This document shows positions 1 to 6,523 of a stretch of 32,033 nt of DNA, piece by piece. The notes under the pieces are model-generated. The model searched no databases. It had not been told where the DNA came from and saw only the letters and a list, made by a program, of their open reading frames with translations. The stretch is from a virus. Positions within the stretch are counted from its first letter, which is position 1, and each line of letters starts with the position of its first letter. The stretch covers positions 1-32,033 of IMG/VR virus record IMGVR_UViG_3300035162_001655; one strand, 5' to 3'. Made by a program: the position numbers and the translations under genes.

Positions 1-127
1 GGAAACTATCACGCAAATTAAAGCGCATTTGATAGCCAAACACGCTACGTGTGCCTACACCTGTGCGATCACTTACGTCTTCACCGTTCTCTAATATATG
101 CTCTAGGGCATCTAAATACTGCTTCAT
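1..127 (-). CDS. thyA: Thymidylate synthase ThyA, N-terminal part (cut by window edge)
   Basis: Reading leftward from the ATG at 125-127 gives about 42 residues that match the ThyA N-terminus: a start [15 protein letters not shown], then the DRTGVGT loop that binds the dUMP phosphate and [11 protein letters not shown]. ThyA methylates dUMP to dTMP using methylene-tetrahydrofolate, which becomes dihydrofolate. The start codon overlaps the stop of the dihydrofolate reductase gene (ATGA), so the two are translationally coupled and form a complete dTMP cycle, as in T4 (frd-td). The reading frame is open to the window edge, and the catalytic Cys lies outside. It is too short for the ORF list but the match is clear. 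Confidence 0.9.
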   Translation of the reverse strand, partial: MKQYLDALEHILENGEDVSDRTGVGTRSVFGYQMRFNLRDSF

Positions 128-606
128 TTAATTTTACTCCATACATCTACATATACGTTGTTGTTTAATCCGCTACTGGTAAGACTGTAGTTTTCTTCTA
201 TCAGCGATGCTGGTAAGAATGTATCACAGTCGTACGATCCTTTGATACGACTTAGATGAAATTCATCAATAAGGTTTATACAACTAAGAATAAGTTTAGT
301 GCCACCGATAATCCAAACAGGATAATCTTGACTTAAACTAACTATACGATCATTGACATTATCACAAAACACAAAGTCAGCATTTTCTATATTACGATTT
401 TCTATTGAAGTTATAACTACATTAGTTCTATTTGGTAACGGTTTTTTGGGCAAACTTACCCATGTATTTCTTCCCATAACAATAGCACAGTCTGTTGTGC
501 TTTCTTTAAACCATTTTAAGTCTGCTGGATTATGCGGCCAAGGAAGAGTTCCGTCTTTACCAATACCGTAATTATCATCACAGGCTAGGATTGCTTTGAT
601 TGTCAT
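124..606 (-). CDS. folA: Dihydrofolate reductase
   Basis: This 160-residue protein is normal length for bacterial DHFR, which reduces dihydrofolate to tetrahydrofolate with NADPH. Visible landmarks are the Met20-loop segment [10 protein letters not shown] (residues 14-23), the catalytic acid Asp29 in ADLKWFK, the cofactor-binding MGRNTW (44-49), and WIIGGTKLI in place of the usual IGG motif. It sits directly before thyA with an ATGA overlap, so it probably recycles the dihydrofolate ThyA makes during phage DNA synthesis. The upstream small gene overlaps its start by 29 nt. No truncation or missing catalytic residue is seen. Confidence 0.95.
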   Translation of the reverse strand: MTIKAILACDDNYGIGKDGTLPWPHNPADLKWFKESTTDCAIVMGRNTWVSLPKKPLPNRTNVVITSIENRNIENADFVFCDNVNDRIVSLSQDYPVWIIGGTKLILSCINLIDEFHLSRIKGSYDCDTFLPASLIEENYSLTSSGLNNNVYVDVWSKIK

Positions 607-787
607 CCAATATCCTTTTCATTGTAGTGCTTGCTATTGTAGGAAATAATCTAGGAGCAACACTATGAATAATAAGTGCCGGTACTAGTAGTTGTAATTT
701 AAATGCAATTTTAAGAGCGTGTATCATGTGTTGCACCCCTGTCATATTTGCTTTTTTAAGATGCAATTTGCATTGCTTGCTTAACAT
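578..787 (-). CDS. Small DUF6356-like protein
   Basis: This 69-residue protein starts at the ATG at 785-787, chosen because GGAG (796-799) lies 8 nt upstream and the start sits two bases after the oxygenase stop. A longer reading frame to 898 exists but would overlap the oxygenase by about 100 nt. The segment HMIHALKIAFKLQLLVPALI followed by IHSVAPRLFPTIAS (about residues 20-53) fits my recollection of the DUF6356 pattern: His-Met, an amphipathic helix, then a hydrophobic stretch with H...P.LF..TAS. The function of that family is unknown. One membrane-associated helix is likely. Its 3' end overlaps the DHFR start. The family call is from memory only. Confidence 0.65.
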   Translation of the reverse strand: MLSKQCKLHLKKANMTGVQHMIHALKIAFKLQLLVPALIIHSVAPRLFPTIASTTMKRILDDNQSNPSL

Positions 788-789
788 TA

Positions 790-1323
790 TTAAAACTCCA
801 TATCTGCCGCAATAATGAAGCGGTCTTTTTGAGATTGTACTATACCAGGTCTGTGCCAAACTGATCCAGGATATATCATCCAGTGTCCTGTTTTCCAAGG
901 TACAAAAAAGTTACCTTCACCTTCTGGACTAATAGGTGCTAATTCTGTTCCGGCTGTAGTTAAATCTTTAACGTCTTCAGGCAAGTGCATATAGTACACA
1001 CCGCTTACTGTTTTTGTTTCCGGATTATGATTGTGGTGATGCCACAGTGCATCTCTTTCTTCAACATGTTTAAGTGAAGTTTGAAATGCCCAACTTTGTA
1101 TATTTTTGATAGGTACGTCACGTTGCAAGTATTTAAAGCAACTCCAAATAAAGCTCATTTTTAAATCTGTAAATTCTTGGAATACATTCCAGTTAGTTTG
1201 GTACTTGGGACTATTTGTCCAAAAGTTACCTGCTTCAATTCCTGTACTAACATCGCGACACATCGAGTTACGATTATCTTCACTAATTAAAGCGTTCCAG
1301 TCATAGTACTCGTATTCAACCAT
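790..1323 (-). CDS. Putative 2OG-Fe(II) oxygenase
   Basis: This 177-residue protein resembles the small 2-oxoglutarate/Fe(II) dioxygenases (PF13759-like) common in marine T4-like phages. The histidine cluster HHHNHNPE (residues 95-102) precedes VSGVYYMHLPE, typical of the first half of the double-stranded beta-helix. His157 in GSVWHRPGI and Arg168 in DRFIIAADMEF are where the distal iron ligand and the 2OG-binding Arg are expected. The substrate cannot be told from sequence; proline, lysine or DNA-base hydroxylation have all been suggested for the wider superfamily. Its start overlaps the FkbM methyltransferase by 8 nt, so the two are probably co-expressed. It lacks a strong Shine-Dalgarno sequence. 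Confidence 0.8.
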   Translation of the reverse strand: MVEYEYYDWNALISEDNRNSMCRDVSTGIEAGNFWTNSPKYQTNWNVFQEFTDLKMSFIWSCFKYLQRDVPIKNIQSWAFQTSLKHVEERDALWHHHNHNPETKTVSGVYYMHLPEDVKDLTTAGTELAPISPEGEGNFFVPWKTGHWMIYPGSVWHRPGIVQSQKDRFIIAADMEF

Positions 1324-1954
1324 TTTTTATATACCTATCTTCTACTACGTTCTGATCAAAGTCAACCCTAGTATATCCGTTCTGAGACATTGTGCTATAT
1401 ATTAAAGCTCTATTATCTTCGTTTTCATATTCTATACTAAACATTTTAACATCATATTCAGAAAAATCAAATCCTGCTAATACTTCAAGTTCACTTCCTT
1501 CAACATCAATGCTTATGTAATCAATCTTATGCGGCGCACTATAAAGTTTTAATAAATCTGTAAGTGTAATTGTAAAGACTTTATGATCGTTCATTTTTAC
1601 GCCCATATCGTTACTTACAAGACCATCTATGCCACTACGCAAATTCCAACCATAAAATTCTGATTGGTCACCTAAATACTTAAAGGGTAATATTTTACCT
1701 GACTCTTTATATACACAAAGATCGCTAACTGATGTATCTCTAGCACCGCACATACTTTTTAAGGTAACAGGATTTGGATCTACACAAATACCTTTCCATT
1801 TGTAAAACTTTTCAAGCAAGTAAGTGTTACTAGCAGTAACTCCGTCACTAGCACCAATATCAACAAAATACCCTTTTCTATAGTAACTGTTTTCTAATGC
1901 CCAGAAGTCGCATCCGTTTTCGCTAAATTTTAAATTTAAACCTTCAGGACCCAT
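1316..1954 (-). CDS. FkbM-family methyltransferase
   Basis: This 212-residue SAM-dependent methyltransferase starts at the ATG at 1952-1954, which overlaps the parvulin stop (TAATG) and has AAGGA about 7 nt upstream. The frame extends 11 codons further but those lie inside the parvulin gene. Motif I is VDIGASDGV (residues 31-39), followed by GICVDPNP (55-62) at the acidic end of strand 2 and IDYISIDVEGSELEVL (about 134-149), the FkbM signature. FkbM-type enzymes O-methylate sugars or small metabolites. With the neighbouring oxygenase it might modify a surface glycan or a virion protein, but that is inference. Confidence 0.88.
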   Translation of the reverse strand: MGPEGLNLKFSENGCDFWALENSYYRKGYFVDIGASDGVTASNTYLLEKFYKWKGICVDPNPVTLKSMCGARDTSVSDLCVYKESGKILPFKYLGDQSEFYGWNLRSGIDGLVSNDMGVKMNDHKVFTITLTDLLKLYSAPHKIDYISIDVEGSELEVLAGFDFSEYDVKMFSIEYENEDNRALIYSTMSQNGYTRVDFDQNVVEDRYIKNG

Positions 1955-2274
1955 TAGCCTGTCCTTAGAACAATATGCACACCCCAAGGTGTAGTAATAG
2001 GAGGCTCACTAAGCTCATTGATAGGAATACATTTAACAGCATTCGCAAAATCGGGGTGCATTGTTTCTTCTTCAAACCATCCAAGGTCCCCGCCGACTTT
2101 ATGACTTAAACATGCACTATGCTTGACAGCCGCATCATTCCAAGTAACAACACCTTTTTTTAATTCTGCAATTATTTTGTTAGCATCTGCTACTGCTACT
2201 TCTAGCGGACGATCATGTGAACTATTCTCAGCTTCTTCGTAACTTAGCAATATGTGCTTGCACTTAATCTTCAT
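1954..2274 (-). CDS. Parvulin-type peptidyl-prolyl isomerase (PpiC-like)
   Basis: This 106-residue protein is a stand-alone parvulin domain with no signal peptide, so it should act in the cytoplasm on folding or assembly of phage or host proteins. It shows KHILLSYEEA (residues 6-15), GGDLGWFEEETMHPDF (61-76) and the terminal WGVHIVLRTG, the three conserved blocks of the rotamase fold. GGAG lies 7-8 nt upstream of the ATG at 2272-2274. It overlaps the upstream 37-residue ORF by 11 nt and abuts the FkbM gene. Parvulins in phages are unusual but recur in marine T4-like genomes; the client protein is unknown. Confidence 0.88.
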   Translation of the reverse strand: MKIKCKHILLSYEEAENSSHDRPLEVAVADANKIIAELKKGVVTWNDAAVKHSACLSHKVGGDLGWFEEETMHPDFANAVKCIPINELSEPPITTPWGVHIVLRTG

Positions 2275-2377
2275 TCATCATCTCCGCAATTTCTGTTAAC
2301 TTCTTAATAAAGTCTTCAACAGCATTTAGATCCTGTTCTACCTCAGTGTCAATTTCTAATTCTATTTTTATTTTCAT
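2264..2377 (-). CDS. Small acidic peptide, unknown
   Basis: A 37-residue reading frame (start MKIKIELEIDTEVEQD, end KLTEIAEMMNED) fills the gap between fdxA and the parvulin gene. It overlaps the parvulin start by 11 nt, the junction style used throughout this genome. The product is highly charged and predicted helical, with a hydrophobic heptad-like spacing. No strong Shine-Dalgarno is visible (AAGG lies about 14 nt upstream), so translation may depend on coupling to fdxA. I recognise no family. Support is position, intact frame and lack of another explanation for the gap. Confidence 0.5.
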   Translation of the reverse strand: MKIKIELEIDTEVEQDLNAVEDFIKKLTEIAEMMNED

Positions 2378-2385
2378 ATGTTTTA

Positions 2386-2724
2386 TTATTTGCCTTCGCC
2401 TGGCTTTTCGCTAAAGTGATTTTCAAATTTATCAGGCACTCCGTCCCATTCTTTAGCATCTTCAGGCGGAGTTCCCATTACTGAAATATTTGGCCATGTG
2501 TTTGACCATTTATGATTAATGTCGTACCATTTATTATCAACGTCATTAAAGTCTGTAATAATAGCATCAACCGGACATTCTGGTTCACAGACACCACAGT
2601 CAATACATTCGTCTGGATTAATTACAAGCATGTTTTCACCCTCGTAAAAACAGTCGACTGGACATACTTCTACACAGTCCATGTGCTTGCACTTAATACA
2701 ATTATCGTTTACTAGATAAGTCAT
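2386..2724 (-). CDS. fdxA: 7Fe (3Fe-4S/4Fe-4S) ferredoxin, FdxA type
   Basis: This 112-residue protein closely follows Azotobacter-type ferredoxin [19 protein letters not shown] near the N-terminus and [14 protein letters not shown] at residues 38-51. By analogy with that protein, Cys9, Cys17 and Cys50 would bind the 3Fe-4S cluster and Cys21, Cys40, Cys43 and Cys46 the 4Fe-4S cluster; all are present. The C-terminal tail with WPNIS and the ending FSEKPGEGK is typical of proteobacterial FdxA. It carries low-potential electrons. Cyanophages usually carry plant-type 2Fe-2S ferredoxin, so this variant points to a heterotrophic proteobacterial host. It overlaps gp44 by ATGA, so it is made together with a replication protein. 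Confidence 0.93.
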   Translation of the reverse strand: MTYLVNDNCIKCKHMDCVEVCPVDCFYEGENMLVINPDECIDCGVCEPECPVDAIITDFNDVDNKWYDINHKWSNTWPNISVMGTPPEDAKEWDGVPDKFENHFSEKPGEGK

Positions 2725-3641
2725 TTATTCAACCTTGCTAATCTAATTAATGTTGCGGCCAAATTAATTTCTGGGTCGCTTACTAACGTATGATCAACTA
2801 GTCCTTGTTTAATTACTAGGATAGCACTTTCCTGTTTTTCATCATCACCAAACAAAGAAATATTATCATACAACCACTTGTATATATCTTCTATTTCTTC
2901 TGGGCGAGCTTGACTACACACTAGTTTTCTTGCTTGGCCAATCTTACCAGCCTTAAACAGTTCAACCATTTCAAGTTTGTAATCTGCATCGCCACTGTCG
3001 CTCTTTGCTGGCGGAACTAATGCGCCGTCTACACAGTTCATTTGTACCATATTAATACATTTGCGCAAGTCTGGATATGTAGCCTTTACGTATGTGTCTA
3101 GTACATCTAAATCTGGAACAACTTCTTCTGTAATAAGAATCTCAGCTACTCGTGCTGTAAACTCAGTTTGGTCAATGCGTTCAATATGAAAGCCTTGGCA
3201 ACGTGAATGTAGTGCAGGAATAATTCTGTTAGGATAGTTGCAAGTTAAAATAAATCTACTTGTAGTATGATACTCTTCCATCACTCCACGTAGTGCGGCT
3301 TGTGCGTTAGGCGACAAATAGTCAGCCTCATCAAGTAGTACAACCTTAAAGTCACCAAACGGAATCATTTGTACAAAGTTTACAATCTTGTCACGTACAT
3401 CTTCTACAGAGTTTGTACGACTAGCGTTAATTTCTAGTACATCATACTCGTTTACTTCTAACTGGTTAAGTAAAATTTTAGCAAGTGTTGTTTTACCAAT
3501 ACCTGCGTTACCACTAAACAATAGATGCGGAATAGTACCGTCTTTAATCCAAGTGTTTACTTGATTACGCTGATGTTGATCTCTAAAAACATAACCATCT
3601 ACTGTTGCTGGACGGTATTTTTCTACCCATAATTCCTTCAT
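2721..3641 (-). CDS. 44: Sliding clamp loader ATPase subunit (T4 gp44-like)
   Basis: This 306-residue AAA+ protein has the RFC small-subunit/T4 gp44 layout and loads the DNA polymerase clamp. It shows the N-terminal ELWVEKYRP box, Walker A GNAGIGKT (44-51), Walker B VVLLDEAD (100-107) and the SRC arginine-finger motif (146-148), followed by a helical C-terminal collar domain. Its start overlaps the exonuclease stop (ATGA) and its stop overlaps fdxA. The partner subunit gp62 is not found on its usual side: fdxA occupies the downstream place. It lies in the unit driven by the strong promoter at 4382-4410. Confidence 0.95.
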   Translation of the reverse strand: MKELWVEKYRPATVDGYVFRDQHQRNQVNTWIKDGTIPHLLFSGNAGIGKTTLAKILLNQLEVNEYDVLEINASRTNSVEDVRDKIVNFVQMIPFGDFKVVLLDEADYLSPNAQAALRGVMEEYHTTSRFILTCNYPNRIIPALHSRCQGFHIERIDQTEFTARVAEILITEEVVPDLDVLDTYVKATYPDLRKCINMVQMNCVDGALVPPAKSDSGDADYKLEMVELFKAGKIGQARKLVCSQARPEEIEDIYKWLYDNISLFGDDEKQESAILVIKQGLVDHTLVSDPEINLAATLIRLARLNK

Positions 3642-4189
3642 CGTACTTCTACTCCAAAATGTTTATATGATTGCTGTACGCATATAGCTTGATAATAACA
3701 ATCAGCTAATGCATTATGTAGTTCTTCTTGTATTGCTTTACGCGGATCCTGGGGCATCATTGCAAACAGCGTTCGACTATCTCTAATTTGCCAAAAGTTC
3801 CACGGACACGGTTTACCTATGCCGCTGTACAAGTTTTGCAAAATTGCATAGTCAAATAACGGTCCTTGACACCAAAGTTGGTCAATGCCTACACACCATT
3901 TATTAAGTGCCTTTGTAAGCTGATCCATGTTAACACGATCCTCGTGTTCTCCAAACGCTTCGTCTTGGATCTTTTGATCTTGTTTGCCCCACCAAGCAAG
4001 TGTATTGTCATCTACACTTCTGCCGAGCTGTTCTGTTTGTTCTTCAATATCGCAACGTAAATATAATCCACTGTGCGGTTCAACATCAGTATAAGGATCA
4101 AATTTAATAGCACCTAGGGTAATAATAGTACTGTCTGGGTTTACGCCAAGCGTTTCTAAGTCTATCATTCCGTGTACTTTAGTGCCCAT
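3638..4189 (-). CDS. dexA: DEDD-type 3'-5' exonuclease (T4 DexA / Rv2179c-like)
   Basis: This 183-residue protein has the DnaQ-fold exonuclease motifs: Exo I MIDLETLG with Asp10 and Glu12, a central acidic stretch, and Exo III HNALADCYYQ with His158 and Asp163 in HxxxxD spacing, i.e. the DEDDh subtype. LAWWGKQD and LWCQGPLFD are typical of the Rv2179c-like branch that includes T4 DexA. It probably degrades single-stranded DNA or RNA ends during replication or host genome breakdown. AAGGG upstream of ATG 4187-4189 supports the start. It follows the small membrane gene and is coupled to gp44. The dexA symbol is by analogy. Confidence 0.82.
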   Translation of the reverse strand: MGTKVHGMIDLETLGVNPDSTIITLGAIKFDPYTDVEPHSGLYLRCDIEEQTEQLGRSVDDNTLAWWGKQDQKIQDEAFGEHEDRVNMDQLTKALNKWCVGIDQLWCQGPLFDYAILQNLYSGIGKPCPWNFWQIRDSRTLFAMMPQDPRKAIQEELHNALADCYYQAICVQQSYKHFGVEVR

Positions 4190-4190
4190 A

Positions 4191-4355
4191 TTAGCCCTTC
4201 CTATTCTCTTGACCGATTGCGCTTAGGATTAATGCGACATATAGTAACGGCCATGCCCAGCCGGTGATAAATCCTGTAGTGTGCAGTATTAACAAAGCCA
4301 CACCACATACTCCAGTAGTACCTATACCACTGCTTTGGGGTTTTGGGAATTTCAT
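4191..4355 (-). CDS. Small two-helix membrane protein
   Basis: A 54-residue ORF (start MKFPKPQSSGIG) begins at ATG 4353-4355 with a perfect AAGGAG Shine-Dalgarno 7 nt upstream, the first gene after the consensus promoter at 4382-4410. Residues about 13-28 and 30-49 are hydrophobic with a Gly-rich turn (TTGFITGWAWP), giving two predicted membrane helices and a basic C-terminus (GQENRKG). It ends one base before the exonuclease start. A longer overlapping frame at 4201-4398 is a shadow because it covers the promoter itself and has no ribosome site. Function unknown; immediate-early position would suit a host-membrane or superinfection factor, which is inference. Confidence 0.8.
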   Translation of the reverse strand: MKFPKPQSSGIGTTGVCGVALLILHTTGFITGWAWPLLYVALILSAIGQENRKG

Positions 4356-4381
4356 AAAAATACTCCTTAATCGTTATATAC

Positions 4382-4410
4382 ATTATAGCATAAAACAATT
4401 AAGGAGTCAA
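4382..4410 (-). promoter_or_regulatory. Sigma70-type promoter
   Basis: On the minus strand TTGACT (4405-4410), a 17-bp spacer and TATAAT (4382-4387) form a near-perfect sigma70 promoter. Transcription would start near 4375 and run through the membrane peptide, exonuclease, gp44, fdxA and the genes beyond. It lies just after the mazG stop. Confidence 0.85.
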
Positions 4411-4422
4411 GTGTTTTTTTAC

Positions 4423-4833
4423 TTAAAGATCGCCGTCTTTACGGTTTTCGGAATAATGTACATCAAACTCACCGCCTGGGTAACGTGCTTTAAGTTTGTT
4501 TACATTTTCTGCTAGAACTTCATTAGGGTCCAAATTAAGTGCCCTGCAACTATTAACCCAGTACCAAGCAATATCGCCAAGTTCTCGTTTAGCATGAAAG
4601 ATAGTTGCATCATCAAGTGGTTTACCTTGGAAAATACATTTTTTAACAATTTCAGCAAATTCGCCTCCTTCACTCGCCATTCCGATCGAGCCTGTTAGTA
4701 GTAGTGCCATGTTAACACCACTTTCAGTTTCTAGTTTATCTAGGGTTTTTGATAGCTCAGTAGTATTATTACTTGCTGTGCTAGTTACTTCTTCTACAAA
4801 TTCTTTATACTTATTTAGATCTACGTTATTCAC
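4423..4833 (-). CDS. mazG: MazG-like nucleotide pyrophosphohydrolase
   Basis: This 136-residue all-alpha NTP pyrophosphohydrolase has the MazG metal-binding pattern: Glu55 and Glu58 in ASEGGEFAEIV, and Glu84xxAsp87 in KRELGDIAWYW. Residues 103-136 (PNEVLAENVNKL, RYPGG, SENRKDGDL) match the C-terminal signature of marine phage MazG proteins. Such enzymes hydrolyse NTPs or dNTPs to monophosphates and have been proposed to influence ppGpp or nucleotide pools during infection. Start is GTG 4831-4833 preceded by GAGG; the overlapping ATG two bases upstream is immediately closed by TGA. It ends just upstream of the promoter at 4382-4410. Confidence 0.9.
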   Translation of the reverse strand: MNNVDLNKYKEFVEEVTSTASNNTTELSKTLDKLETESGVNMALLLTGSIGMASEGGEFAEIVKKCIFQGKPLDDATIFHAKRELGDIAWYWVNSCRALNLDPNEVLAENVNKLKARYPGGEFDVHYSENRKDGDL

Positions 4834-4864
4834 ATTAGCCTCTTTCTTTGAGTGTTTTAATTTC

Positions 4865-5320
4865 TTACTGTGTCATCTGTCCGCGAGCGTTAACAAAGTC
4901 TTCCGGACGAGCTTGATCACCGTTTACGTCAATTTCTTCACCTAGTCTAAGGTCATTGGGTTTTTCTTCAGCCCAACCTAAGATACTTTCTGCTTCGACC
5001 ATTCGTACTGTAATTGGCTCTTCGCCATCTAGTGCAATGTTTAAGCCCCGTGTCCAGCGACCATGTTCGACTAATATCCATTGTCCTACTTCATATGGAT
5101 CTACGTTTGTTGGACCTTTAGAAAATACTTTACCCCAACGTGGATAAATTCCTCTAGATTCGCCATCATCACTTCTAATAATAAGCCCACCTTGAGTATA
5201 TTGTTCTCCAAATTCCATATCGGTAACAAGCACTCTATCATTGATAGCCCGCAATTTTTCAGCTTTAATTGTTACTTGGTGGCCTCGCTTGTTTGCGGCC
5301 ATATCTTTATAATTAAACAT
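4865..5320 (-). CDS. GroES-like co-chaperonin (possible gp31 analogue)
   Basis: This 151-residue protein has a GroES-like arrangement: AINDRVLV (residues 25-32) resembling GroES PLHDRVIV, a loop ending in GGLIIR (44-49) in the place of the mobile loop, RWGKVFSKGP (61-70), VGQWILVEHGRWTRG (78-92) and a closing AESILGW (110-116). T4 gp31 is a highly diverged GroES that helps GroEL fold the capsid protein, and this may serve the same role. It is longer than GroES (about 97), with an acidic C-terminal extension of about 35 residues. Start ATG overlaps the upstream stop (TAATG) with AAGG ahead. The fold call rests on motif order, not strong identity. Confidence 0.6.
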   Translation of the reverse strand: MFNYKDMAANKRGHQVTIKAEKLRAINDRVLVTDMEFGEQYTQGGLIIRSDDGESRGIYPRWGKVFSKGPTNVDPYEVGQWILVEHGRWTRGLNIALDGEEPITVRMVEAESILGWAEEKPNDLRLGEEIDVNGDQARPEDFVNARGQMTQ

Positions 5321-5715
5321 TAATCACCTTTTTTTACAAAATTACCATCTGCATCTTCAACCCATTCGTCATCGGTTGCTTTTGCTTCTGCTTTAGTCTG
5401 TCCTGTTCTTGCCTTAGTAGCACGAGGAGTTGGAACTTCGACTTGTACTGTTTCTTGTACAGGCTCTGCCGGAGTAGGTTCTTTCTCTGATGCTTCGAAC
5501 TGTGTAGGTTCAACATTATCATCATAAAAGTCACGCATTACTTCTTCACGCTTGCGAATAATTTGACCGCCTGCTCCTAGTTCGTCTCCACGAGCATTTA
5601 CTTTAGCATTGCCTACTGCTGGTGTTAATTCATTTCTTTGTCTTAACAAATCCATATCAACGGTTTTGCCCGTCATAGTTTTGTATATTTTTCGACCTGT
5701 TTGCTTTACTGCCAT
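5320..5715 (-). CDS. Conserved T4-like marine phage protein, unknown function
   Basis: This 131-residue protein begins MAVKQTGRKIYKTMTGKTVD, then a compact charged stretch RNELTPAVGNAKVNARGDE (about 26-44). The second half is low-complexity Pro/Glu/Thr/Ala with QETVQVEVPTPRATKAR, ending WVEDADGNFVKKGD. AGGAG precedes ATG 5713-5715. The N-terminal half looks like a family I have seen in T4-like cyanophages without an assigned job. A disordered acidic tail fits a scaffold, adaptor or virion-associated role, but nothing in the sequence decides it. It is coupled to the GroES-like gene by TAATG. Confidence 0.75.
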   Translation of the reverse strand: MAVKQTGRKIYKTMTGKTVDMDLLRQRNELTPAVGNAKVNARGDELGAGGQIIRKREEVMRDFYDDNVEPTQFEASEKEPTPAEPVQETVQVEVPTPRATKARTGQTKAEAKATDDEWVEDADGNFVKKGD

Positions 5716-5737
5716 TTGTGTCTCCTTGTTATATTAG

Positions 5738-5745
5738 TACTTATC
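5738..5745 (-). promoter_or_regulatory. Possible late-promoter variant box GATAAGTA
   Basis: GATAAGTA overlaps the stop of the DnaE-like gene, 22 nt upstream of ATG 5715. It differs by one base from the NATAAATA boxes elsewhere. The same segment continues into TACTAATATAACAAGGA, which recurs almost exactly in the queD leader. Weak evidence alone. Confidence 0.3.
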
Positions 5746-6274
5746 TCAGGAACTCTCTCCAATCCAGGTCATACTGGATCGAATCTATTTTGTGTACACC
5801 TATTAAGTATAACACATAACTTGCTACAGAGCTACCTCTACCTACACCCCAAACAATATTATTCTCACGCATAAAGTCTACAAGATAGATCATGTAACGT
5901 AATAAGTCGTGCATGCCACGTGCTTCATATTCTCTAAGTTCTTCCCATATACGTTCTTGATGGGGGATTTCCTCACAGGGTATTTCTGCTTTACCTAATA
6001 CATAATGGTATACATTAAGTTCTTTATATTTGTCAGGCATAAACCATTCGGACTGTAACGCACCGTCAAAGTCTTTCTGCTCTACATCAATTGGGATATA
6101 TTGTTTAAGCTCAGGTAAGTACTGATCACGCATTGCTTTGTTAAATTGATCAATGTCGTCACTTGGGTCACATAGTACTACGTGGCATTTGTCAGCATGA
6201 CCTGAATAGATCATGTCAATAAGATCCTTGTTAGAGAATCGTGGTATTCCGAGGTTGTCTGTTTTCATTAGCAT
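5741..6274 (-). CDS. DnaE-like fragment protein (Pol III alpha-related, non-catalytic)
   Basis: This 177-residue protein aligns by eye with a short part of bacterial DNA polymerase III alpha just before and including the palm entry: YEARGMHDLLRYMIYLVDFM then GVGRGSSVASYVLYLIGVHK (about 143-162) and DWREFLR, matching the DnaE GPGRGSAAGS...L..ITDIDP...LLFERFL block. The catalytic PDxD motif that follows in DnaE is absent because the protein ends there. The PHP domain is also absent. It may be a stable relic or a clamp- or polymerase-interacting decoy. Start is ATG 6272-6274 or 6266-6268; no Shine-Dalgarno is present, and a promoter -10 ends only 6 nt upstream. Confidence 0.7.
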   Translation of the reverse strand: MLMKTDNLGIPRFSNKDLIDMIYSGHADKCHVVLCDPSDDIDQFNKAMRDQYLPELKQYIPIDVEQKDFDGALQSEWFMPDKYKELNVYHYVLGKAEIPCEEIPHQERIWEELREYEARGMHDLLRYMIYLVDFMRENNIVWGVGRGSSVASYVLYLIGVHKIDSIQYDLDWREFLR

Positions 6275-6280
6275 ACATAT

Positions 6281-6309
6281 AGTTTAACTGATATTAATCA
6301 GTTTGTCAA
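6281..6309 (-). promoter_or_regulatory. Sigma70-type promoter, weaker -10
   Basis: TTGACA (6304-6309), 17-bp spacer and TAAACT (6281-6286) on the minus strand. The -35 is perfect, the -10 matches 4 of 6. It overlaps the end of the upstream gene, whose TAA stop is part of the -10. Transcription would begin at or within a base or two of the start codon at 6274, giving a leaderless mRNA. Confidence 0.55.
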
Positions 6310-6523
6310 GATCTAAATCGCCATTTTTACGATTTTTTTGTTCTTCTACTTGATTTCTTGCTTCTTTCATCATTGCTTCTTGTCTATACAATTCAATAAA
6401 TGTAGAAATTTGGTCGCGGACTTGGGGATTTTGAGTTGCAAAGTATTTGTTAGTTAACTCTGCAACTCGATCGTAAAGTTGCTGTACTGACATGTTTGAG
6501 GTGTCTTCAGCAAATGGATGCAT
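6284..6523 (-). CDS. Small conserved T4-like phage protein, helical
   Basis: A 79-residue protein starting MHPFAEDTSNMSVQQLYDRV, then a helical charged region (AELTNKYF, STFIELYRQEAMMKEARNQVEEQ) ending with DLDLDKLINIS. The pattern MHPFA...LYD...LT.KYF...NP.VR is one I associate with small conserved proteins of T4-like cyanophages of unknown role. A short coiled coil is likely. It is coupled to the upstream structural gene by TAATG, so it is probably made late and may be a virion or assembly factor. The promoter at 6281-6309 overlaps its C-terminal codons. Confidence 0.72.
   Translation of the reverse strand: MHPFAEDTSNMSVQQLYDRVAELTNKYFATQNPQVRDQISTFIELYRQEAMMKEARNQVEEQKNRKNGDLDLDKLINIS

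Noticed and set aside
578-898. 106-codon reading of the small DUF6356-like gene
   Set aside because: The longer start would overlap the oxygenase by about 100 nt; the ATG at 787 has GGAG in the correct place.
4201-4398. 65-codon ORF on the minus strand
   Set aside because: It overlaps the promoter TATAAT box, has no ribosome site, and a better supported 54-residue gene lies in another frame.
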